The notes: generated from the sequence alone by a model not told the origin. 64,000 bases of DNA from Cupriavidus oxalaticus (GCF_004768545.1 NZ_CP038635.1:2418001-2482000); one strand, 5' to 3'. Positions 45,929 to 55,536 are shown, counted from the first letter of the stretch. Translations and numbers: made by a program.

Positions 45929-47365
45929 TCACACATGGAAGAAGAGGAAGGTCATGATGACGAACAGCGGCATCAGGAAAATGCCCGAGTACAGCATGTA
46001 GCCGAAGAAGCTCGGCATGCGCACGCCGCGGTTCTCGGCAATGGCCTTGACCATCAGGTTGGGCGCGTTGCCGATATAGGTATTGGCGCCCATGAACACC
46101 GCGCCGGCGGAAATCGCGGCCAGAGTCGAGGCGTCGCGCGTCATCAGCGTGGCGGCATCGCCGCCGGCGGTGTTGAAGAACACCAGGTAGGTCGGCGCAT
46201 TGTCCAGGAACGACGACAGCAGCCCGGTCGCCCAGAAATACATGCTGTCGACCGGCTGCCCGTTGCCGTCGCTGACCGCGCGAATTACGCCGGCAAAGGC
46301 GCCGTCTGTGCCGGACTTGAGCATGGCGATCACCGGGATGATGGTCAGGAAGATCCCTGCGAACAGCTTGCCGACCTCCAGGATCGGCTCCCAGTTGAAC
46401 TCGTTGCCCGCGCGCGCGGTGTGCGGCGTGACCAGCAGCGACACCACCGCCACCACGATCAGCAGCGCATCGCGCACCGCCGCCTGCAGCGGCACGTCGG
46501 TGCCGAAGACGTTGAACGAGATGGCCGGCTGCCACAGCCCGCTCATCAGCACCAGGCCGATCAGGGCCAGCAGCAGCACGAAGTTGATCTTGCCGTCGAT
46601 CGTGATGCCGTGGGAGTCCGGCGTGGGATCGTTCCGCTGCGGCAGTTCTTCCTCCTTGTTGCGGTAGTAATGGCGGTCGACCAGGTAGAACACCACCAGC
46701 AGCACCGCGCAGATAAACAACGTCTCCAGGTAGATGTTGCGCATGGTCCAGAAGAAGTCCACGCCCTTCAGGAAGCCAAGGAACAGCGGCGGATCGCCCA
46801 GCGGCGTCAGCGAGCCGCCGGCATTTGCCACCAGGAAGATAAAGAACACGACCACGTGCGCCACATGCCGGCGGTTGTCATTGGCGCGCAGCAACGGACG
46901 GATCAGCAGCATGGCCGCGCCGGTAGTCCCCATGAAGCTTGCCAGCAGGGTACCCAGCGCCAGGATGCCCGTATTGAGCCGCGGTGTCCCGTGCAGGTTG
47001 CCGCGCACGCAGATGCCGCCCGCGACGATATAGAGCGAAGCGATCAGCGAGATGAAGGGGATGTACTCGGCGAGCAGCGCATGCACCGCGCTGGCGGCGG
47101 CCGCATGCGTGCCGAACACCGCGGCGAACGGCAGCAGGAACAGCAGCCCCCAGCCCGCAGAGATCTTGCCATAGTGGTGGTGCCAGAACTTGGGCGCGAG
47201 CAGAGGCCACAGCGCGACTGACAGCAGGATGCCGGCAAACGGCAGGCCCCATAGCGGCGACAGTGCGGCCCCCTCTATGTCCGCGGCATGCGCGGCCACA
47301 GGGAAGACAGCAAAGACAGCTGCCAGCATGGTCAGCATCGGCAACGGTACGAAAGCACGTCGCAT
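45929..47365 (-). CDS. nhaD: Sodium:proton antiporter of the NhaD family
   Basis: A Na+/H+ antiporter of the ion-transporter superfamily. The product has 478 residues. About 12-13 hydrophobic segments are present; the first one behaves as a signal-like segment (MLTMLAAVFAVFPVAAHA). NhaD-type motifs visible include SFMGTTGAAMLLIRPLL, FLVANAGGSLTPLGDPPLFLG and SSFLDNAPTYLVFFN. An ATG at 47365 with a GAGGAGATC ribosome binding site supports the start. It is upstream of the dehydrogenase on the same strand. Confidence 0.9.
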   Translation of the reverse strand: MRRAFVPLPMLTMLAAVFAVFPVAAHAADIEGAALSPLWGLPFAGILLSVALWPLLAPKFWHHHYGKISAGWGLLFLLPFAAVFGTHAAAASAVHALLAEYIPFISLIASLYIVAGGICVRGNLHGTPRLNTGILALGTLLASFMGTTGAAMLLIRPLLRANDNRRHVAHVVVFFIFLVANAGGSLTPLGDPPLFLGFLKGVDFFWTMRNIYLETLFICAVLLVVFYLVDRHYYRNKEEELPQRNDPTPDSHGITIDGKINFVLLLALIGLVLMSGLWQPAISFNVFGTDVPLQAAVRDALLIVVAVVSLLVTPHTARAGNEFNWEPILEVGKLFAGIFLTIIPVIAMLKSGTDGAFAGVIRAVSDGNGQPVDSMYFWATGLLSSFLDNAPTYLVFFNTAGGDAATLMTRDASTLAAISAGAVFMGANTYIGNAPNLMVKAIAENRGVRMPSFFGYMLYSGIFLMPLFVIMTFLFFHV

Positions 47366-47542
47366 CAGGCAGGATCTCCTCGGGAATGCAGCGTTCATGG
47401 TGCATCGAGCCCCCGCAACGAACGGCGTGCGGGCTCGCACGGCAAGCCTGCAAGTGTAATCCAGACTCCTCGCGCGATCGTGCTGCGTCGCGCGTTTGCT
47501 GCGCGTTTACAGGCGATTCTTATGTCCGTTCTGCCCCATGGA

Positions 47543-48229
47543 TCAAGCCTGCTCGACCACGATCACATGCACGCGATACGGGCCATGCGCGCCCAGCACG
47601 ATGGTCTGTTCGATATCACCGGTGCGCGACGGGCCGCTGATGATATTGGTCGCGCGCGGCAGCTCGCCGCGTTCGCTGCGCACCAGCGCAAAGGCGTCTT
47701 CCAGACCGGCGACCACGCGCGAGCGCGGCACCACCGCGATATGCGTTTCCGGCAGCAGCGCCGCGGAGGCGAAAGTCGCCGGCCCCGATAGCAGCATCAG
47801 CGAGCCGGTCTCGGCGATCGCACAGAAGCAGCCGGTGATGCCGACCAGGTCGCCATGGTCGCGGTCGGCCTCGACCTCGCGCAGCGGCGGCCGGCATTCG
47901 ACCGCGATGCCGGCGGCCTGCCATGGCAGCGTGCCCAGCGCATCCCATGCCACGGCGCGCTGCACCAGGTTCAGGCTGTCCAGATAACGTCGCGCTGCCG
48001 CCGGCACTTCGTCCATGGTGGCGACACGATCGACCGTAGACGCCATGCGCTGGGCCTGCTGCACGAAGGCTTCGACGAGATCGGCGGCCGGCATCGGGCG
48101 CGGGCCTTGCGGATGGCGCGCGAGGTAATCGGCCACCGCGGCGCGTTCGCCCTGCGTGGGCTGGCGCGGCCTGCCCTGTGCGGCACGGATGCGGGCAAAG
48201 ATGCGGTCGCGGGCGTCGTTGGTTTCCAT
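47543..48229 (-). CDS. LUD-domain protein LutC-like
   Basis: A 228-residue protein of the LUD (LutC/YkgG) family, usually one of three proteins (LutABC) that oxidise L-lactate. Motifs seen: GITGCFCAIAETGSLML, ALLPETHIAVVPRSRVVAGLEDAFALVR and IISGPSRTGDIEQTIVLGAHGPYRVHVIVV. Normally lutA and lutB are adjacent; here neither is in the window, and the upstream neighbour is pncB. The ATG at 48229 is the family start. Confidence 0.88.
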   Translation of the reverse strand: METNDARDRIFARIRAAQGRPRQPTQGERAAVADYLARHPQGPRPMPAADLVEAFVQQAQRMASTVDRVATMDEVPAAARRYLDSLNLVQRAVAWDALGTLPWQAAGIAVECRPPLREVEADRDHGDLVGITGCFCAIAETGSLMLLSGPATFASAALLPETHIAVVPRSRVVAGLEDAFALVRSERGELPRATNIISGPSRTGDIEQTIVLGAHGPYRVHVIVVEQA

Positions 48230-48310
48230 AGGGCCTGGCAGTGCGGTTGGCAAGGATGCGCCGATTATAGTTGCCGCGGCATGGCACGGCGCACCGGAAT
48301 CCCGCAATGC

Positions 48311-49480
48311 CTACTGCGCCGAGAACACCTGCCGCAGGTAGGACAGGTAGCCGACATCGTCGCACATGGTCTTTTCCGGCGTGTCCGACAGCTTGGCCAC
48401 GGGCTGGCCATTGCAGCGCACCATCTTGATCACGATCTGCAGCGGCGTGTAGCCGAGATCGTTGGTCAGGTTGGTGCCGACGCCGAAGGCCAGCCGGCAG
48501 CGGCCGTGGAAGCGCTGGAACAGCTCGATCACGCGCGGCACGTCCAGGCTGTCGCTGAAGATCAGCGTCTTGGTGCGCGGGTCGACGCGGTTGGCGGCGT
48601 AATGCGCCACCATGCGCTCGCCCCAAACGATCGGGTCGCCCGAATCATGGCGCACGCCGTCGAACAGCTTGCAGAAGTACAGGTCGAAGTCGCGCAGGAA
48701 GGCATCGAAGCCATAGGTATCTGACAGCGCGATGCCAAGGTCGCCACGGTACTCGCGCGCCCAGCGTTCGAGCGCGTACACCTGCGAATCGCGCAGGCGC
48801 GGCCCCAGCGCCTGGCAGGCCTGCAGGTATTCGTGCGCCATCGTGCCGAGCGGCACCATGTTGTGCAGGCGGGCGAAATGGACGTTGCTGGTGCCGGCCA
48901 GCTGCGAACCGAGCTCGCGCCGCATGGTCAGCAGCACCTCTTCCTGCCAGTCGCGCGAGAAGCGCCGGCGCGTGCCATAGTCGGCGATGACGCAATCGGC
49001 TAATTCCGGCGGCTGCAGCAGCGCCAGCTTGTTCTCCAGCCGGCTGCGCCCGACGGCCAGGTCAGGCCGCGGCTGGGTGCGACGGAAGTAGACCTCGTTG
49101 ACGATCGCCAGCACCGGCACTTCGAACAGGATGGTATGAAGCCAGGGGCCGATGATCGAGATCTCGATCTCGCCGTTGCCCTGCGGCGCCTCGCGCACCG
49201 ACACGTACTTCTCGTTCAGGTGGAACAGGCCGAGGAAGTCGATGAAATCGCTCTTGATGAAGCGCAGGCCGCGCAGGTAGGCGAGTTCGTCATCGGTAAA
49301 GCGCAACTGGCACAGGTGCGCGATCTCGGCACGGATCTCGTCGATATACGGCGTCAGGTCGACGCCGGCGTTGCGGCACTTGAAGCGATATTCGACCTGC
49401 GCCTGCGGAAACTGGTGCAGGACCACCTGCATCATCGTGAACTTGTACAGGTCGGTGTCGAGCAGAGACTGGATAATCAT
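48311..49480 (-). CDS. pncB: Nicotinate phosphoribosyltransferase
   Basis: It converts nicotinate to nicotinate mononucleotide in NAD salvage. The product has 389 residues. Family segments: [20 protein letters not shown] at the N-terminus, [43 protein letters not shown], and [17 protein letters not shown], ending with a conserved [15 protein letters not shown] region. It is 81 bp ahead of the lutC-like gene. Confidence 0.95.
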   Translation of the reverse strand: MIIQSLLDTDLYKFTMMQVVLHQFPQAQVEYRFKCRNAGVDLTPYIDEIRAEIAHLCQLRFTDDELAYLRGLRFIKSDFIDFLGLFHLNEKYVSVREAPQGNGEIEISIIGPWLHTILFEVPVLAIVNEVYFRRTQPRPDLAVGRSRLENKLALLQPPELADCVIADYGTRRRFSRDWQEEVLLTMRRELGSQLAGTSNVHFARLHNMVPLGTMAHEYLQACQALGPRLRDSQVYALERWAREYRGDLGIALSDTYGFDAFLRDFDLYFCKLFDGVRHDSGDPIVWGERMVAHYAANRVDPRTKTLIFSDSLDVPRVIELFQRFHGRCRLAFGVGTNLTNDLGYTPLQIVIKMVRCNGQPVAKLSDTPEKTMCDDVGYLSYLRQVFSAQ

Positions 49481-49558
49481 GGCTAGCCAGAAGGCGATGT
49501 GCCGGGTCAGGCTGACATGCTAACCGAGACGGCGCGCGTCCGGGGCGCTGACAGGCGT

Positions 49559-50098
49559 TCAAGCGCCGTCGAGGAACGGCTGCGGCGCGCGCAGGACCGG
49601 CTTGCCGGCCGTCCTGCCCTGCAGGCACCACAGCGCGCGGCCGTCGCTCCCGGGGCACGACACCAGCGTGGCGGCACTGCGCGGCACGCGTTGCGGCAGC
49701 GGCTCGGCGAAGGCGCCGTCCTCGGCAAGGATGCGCTCGGTGTAGACCGCCGCGCCCGCGCGCTCGAAGCGCAGCACCTGCATCCGGTCCCCCGGTTTCG
49801 GGTTCAACTCGGGTCCGCAAGGCATCAGGCCGGCACGGCCGCAATGGGCGATGGCATCGCCCGCGGGGGAATCGGTCACGGTGAAGTAGTCCCAGTCGAA
49901 GCCGGTCAATGCGGGCAAGGCAACCGGCGCCTCCGATCGCGCGCGCCATGCCACCAGCCGGGACACCACGCTGTCCGCCATGCCCGGCTGGACCAGGGCT
50001 TGCGCAGCGGCGGTCGGTGTCATCGCCGGAAATGCCGCCAGCATCACAAGCAGGGATAGCAAGGCGGCGCGGCGGCAATCACGAAGCTGGCGTGGCAT
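49559..50098 (-). CDS. Secreted protein of unknown function
   Basis: 179 residues with a basic n-region, a hydrophobic core and an AAAQ junction at about residue 31 (LSLLVMLAAFPAMTPTAAAQ). The mature part contains two Cys pairs (AHCGRAGLMPCGPE and VSCPGSDGRALWCLQ) that could form disulfides. The ATG at 50098 follows a GGGAGATTCGT ribosome binding site. I do not recognise the family. It is divergent from fdxA across about 306 bp. Confidence 0.7.
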   Translation of the reverse strand: MPRQLRDCRRAALLSLLVMLAAFPAMTPTAAAQALVQPGMADSVVSRLVAWRARSEAPVALPALTGFDWDYFTVTDSPAGDAIAHCGRAGLMPCGPELNPKPGDRMQVLRFERAGAAVYTERILAEDGAFAEPLPQRVPRSAATLVSCPGSDGRALWCLQGRTAGKPVLRAPQPFLDGA

Positions 50099-50404
50099 AC
50101 GAATCTCCCGGCGTGGAGGCATGTGGCACTCAGGCGGCCTCATCATGCCTGCGGTTGCGCAAGCACGCCAGCGGGCCGCCATGTCTTGGATCAAAAGTAC
50201 ATAAAGAAATAAGAAAACTATCTGATCCAGCTATATAGACCCGCTATCCTTGCCAGAAGGCTCGGCTACAATACCGGTTCCCGAAAGGCCACGGCCGGCG
50301 CTCGTCCCGCCATACCTGCCCGCCAAGGCAGATGGAGGCGTCCGCCGGCAAGAAGCGGCCCAACAGTTTCCCATTAAAAGCCGACCCGTTTTCCTGGAAC
50401 CGAA
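50099..50404. other. AT-richer intergenic region upstream of fdxA
   Basis: 306 bp between the secreted protein gene and fdxA. It contains an AT-rich stretch (about 50187-50240) bounded by an inverted repeat, TGGATCA at 50187-50193 and TGATCCA at 50223-50229. A TACAAT that could be an fdxA -10 element lies at 50271-50276. No gene is seen. Confidence 0.5.
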
Positions 50405-50728
50405 ATGACTCACGTTGTCACCGAATCCTGCATCCGTTGCCGCTATACAGACTGCGTTGACGTATGTCCGGTGGATTGTTTCCGCGAAGGCCCGAACTTC
50501 CTGGCCATCGACCCGGATGAGTGCATCGACTGCGCCGTATGCGTGGCCGAGTGCCCGGTGAACGCCATTTACGCCGAGGAAGACGTGCCGGGCGACCAGC
50601 AGCAGTTCATTGAACTGAACGCCGAACTGGCGCGCGCCTGGCCTTCCATCACCAAGACCAAGGCCCCGCTGGCCGAGGCCGAGGACTGGAAGGACACCAC
50701 CGACAAGCTGCAGTACCTGGAGCGCTGA
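50405..50728 (+). CDS. fdxA: Seven-iron ferredoxin (3Fe-4S/4Fe-4S)
   Basis: 107 residues closely resembling the Azotobacter vinelandii ferredoxin I type. Cysteines are at 9, 12, 17, 21, 25, 40, 43, 46 and 50, giving a [3Fe-4S] and a [4Fe-4S] cluster; the motif [12 protein letters not shown] is complete and the C-terminal half ([19 protein letters not shown]) matches the same family. The reductase for it follows on the same strand (86 bp), so the two likely form an electron-transfer pair. Confidence 0.95.
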   Translation: MTHVVTESCIRCRYTDCVDVCPVDCFREGPNFLAIDPDECIDCAVCVAECPVNAIYAEEDVPGDQQQFIELNAELARAWPSITKTKAPLAEAEDWKDTTDKLQYLER

Positions 50729-50814
50729 GCGCGCCAGGCTGCAAAGAAGGCCGTCCCCACGCGCTTTCCGCAATGCCGGGCACCCGCGTGCCCAACCAAC
50801 GTATCAGGACGAAT

Positions 50815-51924
50815 ATGGACTTGAGCATTCCAAATCCCGTTGCCGACACGACCAAGCAGGTCGAGGGCGGCAGCCCCGCAGGCGGCCAGCCGCTCGAAAT
50901 CGACGCGCTGATCGTCGGTGCCGGTCCGGTGGGCCTGTTCCAGGTGTTTGAACTGGGCCTGCTCGAAATCAAGGCCCACGTGATCGATTCCCTGAAAGTC
51001 GTTGGCGGCCAGTGCGTGGAGCTGTATCCCGACAAGCCCATCTACGACATCCCGGCCGTGCCCAGCTGCACCGGCCAGGAACTGACCGACAACCTGCTCA
51101 AGCAGATCGAGCCGTTCGAGCCCACCTTCCACCTGGGCCAGGAAGTCTCCGTGGTGGAGCGCCGTGAAGACGGCCGCTTCTTCGTCGAGACCTCGCTCGG
51201 AACCCGCTTTATCACCAAGACCATCTTCATCGCCGCCGGCGTGGGCTCGTTCCAGCCGCGTACGCTGAAGGTCGAGGGCCTCGACAAGTTCGACGGCAAG
51301 CAGCTGTTCTACCGCGTCAAGGATCCGAGCCGCTTCCACGGCCGCAACCTGGTCATCGTCGGCGGCGGCGACTCGGCGCTGGACTGGACGCTGGACCTGG
51401 TCGGCAAGGCCGAGTCGGTGGTGATGATCCACCGCCGCGACGGCTTCCGTGCCGCGCCGGCCTCGGTGGCCAAGATGAAGGAACTGTGCGAACAGATGGA
51501 GATGCAGTTCCTGGTCGGCCAGATCGGCGGCTATGAAGAGAAGGACGGCGTGCTCACCGAGATCAAGGTGACCGGTGCCGACGGCGTGACCCGCCGCCTG
51601 CCGCTGGACGACCTGCTGGTGTTCTTCGGCCTGTCGCCCAAGCTCGGCCCGATCGCCGAGTGGGGCCTGGACCTGGAGCGCAAGCAGATCAAGGTGGATA
51701 CCGAGAAGTTCCAGACCAATATCCCGGGCATCTTCGCGGTGGGCGACATCAACACCTACCCCGGCAAGAAGAAGCTGATCCTGTCGGGCTTCCACGAGGC
51801 CGCGCTGGCTGCGTTCGGGGCTGCGCCGTATATCTTCCCCGAGAAGAAGATCCACATGCAGTACACCACGACTTCGCCGAAGCTGCACAAGGTCCTGGGC
51901 GTGGAATCGCCGGTGTTCGACTGA
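50815..51924 (+). CDS. Ferredoxin--NADP+ reductase, thioredoxin-reductase type (FNR2/YumC family)
   Basis: 369 residues. FAD-binding [15 protein letters not shown], a second nucleotide-binding [14 protein letters not shown] for NADPH, and [28 protein letters not shown] near the end are typical of the family. The redox-active CxxC of true thioredoxin reductases is absent. Its position right after fdxA supports a reductase for the seven-iron ferredoxin. ATG at 50815 with an AGGACGAAT ribosome binding site. Confidence 0.92.
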   Translation: MDLSIPNPVADTTKQVEGGSPAGGQPLEIDALIVGAGPVGLFQVFELGLLEIKAHVIDSLKVVGGQCVELYPDKPIYDIPAVPSCTGQELTDNLLKQIEPFEPTFHLGQEVSVVERREDGRFFVETSLGTRFITKTIFIAAGVGSFQPRTLKVEGLDKFDGKQLFYRVKDPSRFHGRNLVIVGGGDSALDWTLDLVGKAESVVMIHRRDGFRAAPASVAKMKELCEQMEMQFLVGQIGGYEEKDGVLTEIKVTGADGVTRRLPLDDLLVFFGLSPKLGPIAEWGLDLERKQIKVDTEKFQTNIPGIFAVGDINTYPGKKKLILSGFHEAALAAFGAAPYIFPEKKIHMQYTTTSPKLHKVLGVESPVFD

Positions 51925-51943
51925 ACGGCGCTGCACGGTGCCG

Positions 51944-51976
51944 CAGAAAAAACCGCCGCAAGGCGGTTTTTTTCTG
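51944..51976 (+). terminator. Terminator after the ferredoxin reductase gene
   Basis: CAGAAAAAACCGCC, GCAA, GGCGGTTTTTTTCTG: a strong hairpin with T-tract, 19 bp after the stop codon. Confidence 0.9.
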
Positions 51977-51997
51977 GCACAAACGAAAAACCGTCGC

Positions 51998-52003
51998 TAT
52001 AAT
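51998..52003 (+). promoter_or_regulatory. Second TATAAT-type -10 element upstream of tRNA-Asn
   Basis: A perfect TATAAT with only a weak -35 match 17 bp upstream. It lies 132 bp before the tRNA and is followed by a GCTGTT similar to the one just before the tRNA gene; see the corresponding finding. Confidence 0.4.
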
Positions 52004-52089
52004 GCGGCCTCGCTGTTGACCACCAACGTGGGACGCAGCCAGCCAGCCGCTCCGAAGCACCTGAAGACAAACAAAATGTTGGCAAGGTG

Positions 52090-52119
52090 TTGACGGCAAA
52101 AAGAGAAACTGGCTATAAT
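52090..52119 (+). promoter_or_regulatory. Sigma-70 promoter of tRNA-Asn
   Basis: TTGACG, an 18-bp spacer, TATAAT, ending 15 bp before the tRNA 5' end. Near consensus. Confidence 0.88.
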
Positions 52120-52134
52120 TTCTTTCTCAGCTGT

Positions 52135-52210
52135 TCCCCGATAGCTCAGTCGGTAGAGCGACGGACTGTTAATCCGCAGGTCCCTGGTTCGAGCCCAGGT
52201 CGGGGAGCCA
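52135..52210 (+). tRNA. tRNA-Asn (GUU)
   Basis: 76 nt with CCA. The acceptor arm TCCCCGA pairs with TCGGGGA. The anticodon loop CTGTTAA gives GTT. The T-arm contains GTTCGAGCC. Single gene, followed 10 bp later by a terminator. Confidence 0.97.
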
Positions 52211-52220
52211 ACCGATACGG

Positions 52221-52250
52221 AAGCCCGGTGCAAATGCACCGGGCTTTTTC
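52221..52250 (+). terminator. Terminator of tRNA-Asn
   Basis: AAGCCCGGTGCA, AA, TGCACCGGGCTT, then TTT (12-bp stem). Confidence 0.92.
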
Positions 52251-52329
52251 GTTTGTAGCTCGTTGAGGCTTGCGCCCGGGGCTGCCGCAGCGCCCCTGCC
52301 CTTCGCCGCCCCTGCCCTCTTCCCTCCGT

Positions 52330-53097
52330 TTATCCCTGCAGCGTGTTGCCCGCGGCCTTCAGCGCCACGACGATAGCCTCCGCATTGGCTTCGACCCGAT
52401 GCAGCGGCCCCGCCACCGACATCCCGTAGACGACGCCGCCGAGCGACACCGGAATCGCGATGGCCCCCAGGTCCGGGAACGACTCGCCGAAGTTCGGATA
52501 CCACCCCTGCGCCTGCCATTGCTGCATCGCTGCCTCGAATACCCGCAGCGAGTCCACCGTGCGCCCGGTGCGCGACGCAAAGGAAACGCCGGCCAGCAGT
52601 TCCGCGCGGCTCTCCGCGGCCATGGTGCCAAGGATGGCGCGGCCGATGGAATTGACATGCGCGTCGCGCAGTTCGCCCGGCGCGGCGATATAGCGCACCG
52701 GGTTGGCGGACTCGCGCACCTCCAGGTAGAGCACGCGGCCGTCGTCCTGCAGCTTGCCAAAGATCACGGTTTCGCCGGTGTCATCGCGCAGCGACTCCAG
52801 CACCGGCTGCACCCGTTCGAGCAGCGGGTCGTTGCGCGCGATGCGCTGGGCGATATCGAGTAACCGCCGCGTGGGGTAATAACCCTGGCGGCGGCCGGTT
52901 TCGTACAGGTAGCCCAGCGACGCCAGCGTGCGGATCAGCCCCAGGCAGCTCGACATCGGCGCGCCCAGCAGCTTCGCCAGTTCGGTCAGCGTCAGCGAGC
53001 GCCCTTCGCGCGCATAGATCTCCATGATCTCGATCACGCGCAGCGCCGTCTTGACGCTGCCGTAGCCCGATTTTTCCGCCGCTTCGTTTTCTGCCAT
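52330..53097 (-). CDS. IclR-family transcriptional regulator
   Basis: 255 residues. An N-terminal winged HTH (SVKTALRVIEIMEIYAREGRSLTLTELAKLLGAPMSS, about 14-60) and a C-terminal effector-binding domain (YLEVRESANPVRYIAAPGELRDAHVNSIGRAILG) are both present. It is the last gene of the cupin-Bug-acyl-CoA dehydrogenase-CoA-transferase run (84 bp after the CoA-transferase), so it probably controls that operon; the operator candidates are at its 5' end near 57 kb. Effector unknown. Confidence 0.9.
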   Translation of the reverse strand: MAENEAAEKSGYGSVKTALRVIEIMEIYAREGRSLTLTELAKLLGAPMSSCLGLIRTLASLGYLYETGRRQGYYPTRRLLDIAQRIARNDPLLERVQPVLESLRDDTGETVIFGKLQDDGRVLYLEVRESANPVRYIAAPGELRDAHVNSIGRAILGTMAAESRAELLAGVSFASRTGRTVDSLRVFEAAMQQWQAQGWYPNFGESFPDLGAIAIPVSLGGVVYGMSVAGPLHRVEANAEAIVVALKAAGNTLQG

Positions 53098-53181
53098 CGT
53101 GGGCTTCCTCGACTTCCGTGTGCTTTGGCCGGAATTGTACGCGGCGTGGGAACGGCACCCGCGGATCCCGGTGCGGCCGGA

Positions 53182-54336
53182 TCAGGTACCGGTGCCGTCC
53201 TGCGCCTGTGGCAGACCTTCCGGCCAGCTACGGATATTGCCCGGCGTGCGCGAGAACCGTGTGGGGATGCCGACACCCCGCAGTCGCCCTTCGCTCGGAT
53301 GGTCGTATTCGAACATCATGCCGGTGGCGCGCAGGTGCGGGTCATCCACCAGGGTGTCGAAATGCGGCAGCTCGCTGTGCGGGATATCGGCATCGCGCAG
53401 CAACGCCAGCCACTCCGCGGTGGTGCGCTGCGCGACGATCTCGGCCAGCGTGGCGTAGAGCGCGTCGATATTGGCGCTGCGCGCGGCTGGGGTCGCATAG
53501 CGCGGGTCGCGCGCCAGTCCGGCATGGCCTGACAGGTCGAAAAAGCGCAGCCATTGCGCGCTGGTATAGGGCAGCAGCGCGAGATGGCCGTCGCTGGTGC
53601 GGTACGGCTTGCGGTGGGCCGACATCACGCGCGGATAGCCGGCAGGGCCGAGCGGCGGCACGAAGGTCTGCCCGGCCAGCTGCTCGGTGGCGAGGAAGGA
53701 CACCAGCGTTTCGAACATCGGCACCTCGATGGCCTGCCCCTGCCCCGACCGCTCGCGCTCATACAGCGCCATCGGGATCGCATAGGCGACGGTGAGGCCG
53801 GCGACCTTGTCCGCCAGGATGGTGTTCACGTACTGCGGCCCCTCGTTCGAGTTGGCGCCCTGGAACTGCGCCATCCCGCTGCGCGCCTGGATGATGTCGT
53901 CGAAGGCCGGCGCGCCGGCATACGGGCCCTCCTCCGAATAGCCATAGGCGCCGCAATAGATCAGCCGCGGATGATCCGCACGCAGCGAGGCATAGTCCAG
54001 GCCGAGCTTGCGCAACGACTGCGGCCTCACGTTGGAGACGAAGACATCGGCCGTGGCGATCAGCGACTTCAGCTCGGCCAGGTCCTCCGGCTGCTTGACG
54101 TCGAGCACGACAAACTGCTTGTTGCGGTTCAGGTTGAGGAAGCTGGCGCCCATCGCGGCGTGGCGCGCCGGCTCGGCATGGCGGAACACATCGCCGGCGG
54201 GCGCTTCGACCTTGATCACCTCGGCGCCCATGTCGCCGAGGATCTGCGTGGCGTACGGCCCCATCGCGACCGAGGTCATGTCGATCACCCGCACGCCCGC
54301 CAGTGGCCCGGTCGCGGGAGGCGCTTTGTCTTGCAT
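53182..54336 (-). CDS. CaiB/BaiF family (class III) CoA-transferase
   Basis: 384 residues, the usual length. GVRVIDMTSVAMGPYATQILGDMGAEVIKVE, the N-terminal CoA-binding segment, NKQFVVLDVKQPED, and IYCGAYGYSEEGPYAGAPAFDDIIQARSGM are all diagnostic. The catalytic Asp follows the first region in this family. It would activate a carboxylic acid as its CoA ester. The start follows a GGGAGGTGACG ribosome binding site, 13 bp after the acyl-CoA dehydrogenase gene. Confidence 0.92.
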   Translation of the reverse strand: MQDKAPPATGPLAGVRVIDMTSVAMGPYATQILGDMGAEVIKVEAPAGDVFRHAEPARHAAMGASFLNLNRNKQFVVLDVKQPEDLAELKSLIATADVFVSNVRPQSLRKLGLDYASLRADHPRLIYCGAYGYSEEGPYAGAPAFDDIIQARSGMAQFQGANSNEGPQYVNTILADKVAGLTVAYAIPMALYERERSGQGQAIEVPMFETLVSFLATEQLAGQTFVPPLGPAGYPRVMSAHRKPYRTSDGHLALLPYTSAQWLRFFDLSGHAGLARDPRYATPAARSANIDALYATLAEIVAQRTTAEWLALLRDADIPHSELPHFDTLVDDPHLRATGMMFEYDHPSEGRLRGVGIPTRFSRTPGNIRSWPEGLPQAQDGTGT

Positions 54337-54349
54337 CGTCACCTCCCGT

Positions 54350-55516
54350 TCAGTACGACTTGGGCAAACCCAGCACACGCTCGGCGATAAAGCACATGAT
54401 CAGCTGCGGGCTGACCGGCGCGATGCGCGGGATATACGATTCGCGCAGCAGGCGCTCGACGCGGTATTCGCGCGAATAGCCCATGCCGCCCAGCGTCAGG
54501 ATCGCGGTCTGGCAGGCGTTGTGGCCAGCCTCGGCGGCGAGGTACTTGGCGGCGTTGGCCTCGGCCCCGCAGGACTGCCCCGCGTCGTAGCGCGCGGCGG
54601 CCTTCAGCATCATCAGGTTGGCCGATTCCAGCTGCATCCACGCCTGCGCCAGCGGGTGCTGGACGCCCTGGTTCATGCCGATCGGGCGGCCGAAGACCAC
54701 GCGCTCCTTGGCGTACTGCGTGGCGATTGCCAGCGCGGCGCGGCCCAGTCCGATGGCTTCGGCGGCGATCAGGATGCGCTCGGGGTTCAGGCCATGAAGG
54801 ATGTATTCGAAGCCCTTGCCCTCTTCGCCGATCCGGTCTTCTTCCGGGATGTACAGGTCGTCGATGAACAGCATGTTGGTATCGACGGCGGCGCGGCCCA
54901 TCTTGTCGATCTCGCGGATCTCGATGCGGCTGCGGTCCACCTTCGTGTAGAACAGCGACAGGCCTTCGGTCGATTTCTTCACCTGCTCCAGCGGCGTCGT
55001 GCGCGCCAGCAACAGCATGCGGTCGGCCACCTGCGCGGTCGAGATCCAGATCTTGCGCCCGCTCACCGAATAGCCGCCCGGCACCTTGCGCGCGAAAGTC
55101 TTGAGCTTGGTGGTGTCCAGGCCCGCATCGGGCTCGGTCACGCCAAAGCAGGCCTTTTCCTCGCCGGCGATCAGCGGCGGCAGGAAGCGGCCCTTCTGCT
55201 CTTCGGTGCCGAACACCACCACCGGGTTCAGGCCGAACACGTTCATATGCACCGCCGACGCGCCGGTCATGCCCGCGCCCGACTGCGAGATGGTCTGCAT
55301 CACCAGCGCCGCTTCCAGGATGCCGAGACCGGCGCCGCCGAATGCCTCGGGCATCGCCACGCCCAGCCAGCCGCCCTCGCACAGGGTCTTGTAGAACTCG
55401 TGCGGATAGGTGCCGGACTTGTCGAGGCGGTCCCAGTACTCCATGTCGAACTGCGTGCAGACCTGCTGCACGGCTTCGACGATCGATGCCTGTTCTTCGG
55501 AGAAATCGAAATTCAT
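54350..55516 (-). CDS. Acyl-CoA dehydrogenase family protein
   Basis: 388 residues. N-terminal helical domain with VAMPEAFGGAGLGILE, a middle beta domain with CFGVTEPDAGLDTTKL (FAD binding), and a C-terminal helical domain with GLGRAALAIATQYAKERVVFGRPIG and ILTLGGMGYSREYRVERLLRES. FAD-dependent oxidation of an acyl-CoA ester; substrate unknown but probably the product of the adjacent CoA-transferase. ATG at 55516. Confidence 0.93.
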   Translation of the reverse strand: MNFDFSEEQASIVEAVQQVCTQFDMEYWDRLDKSGTYPHEFYKTLCEGGWLGVAMPEAFGGAGLGILEAALVMQTISQSGAGMTGASAVHMNVFGLNPVVVFGTEEQKGRFLPPLIAGEEKACFGVTEPDAGLDTTKLKTFARKVPGGYSVSGRKIWISTAQVADRMLLLARTTPLEQVKKSTEGLSLFYTKVDRSRIEIREIDKMGRAAVDTNMLFIDDLYIPEEDRIGEEGKGFEYILHGLNPERILIAAEAIGLGRAALAIATQYAKERVVFGRPIGMNQGVQHPLAQAWMQLESANLMMLKAAARYDAGQSCGAEANAAKYLAAEAGHNACQTAILTLGGMGYSREYRVERLLRESYIPRIAPVSPQLIMCFIAERVLGLPKSY

Positions 55517-55536
55517 GAGATTGCCTGTCAGGTTGT

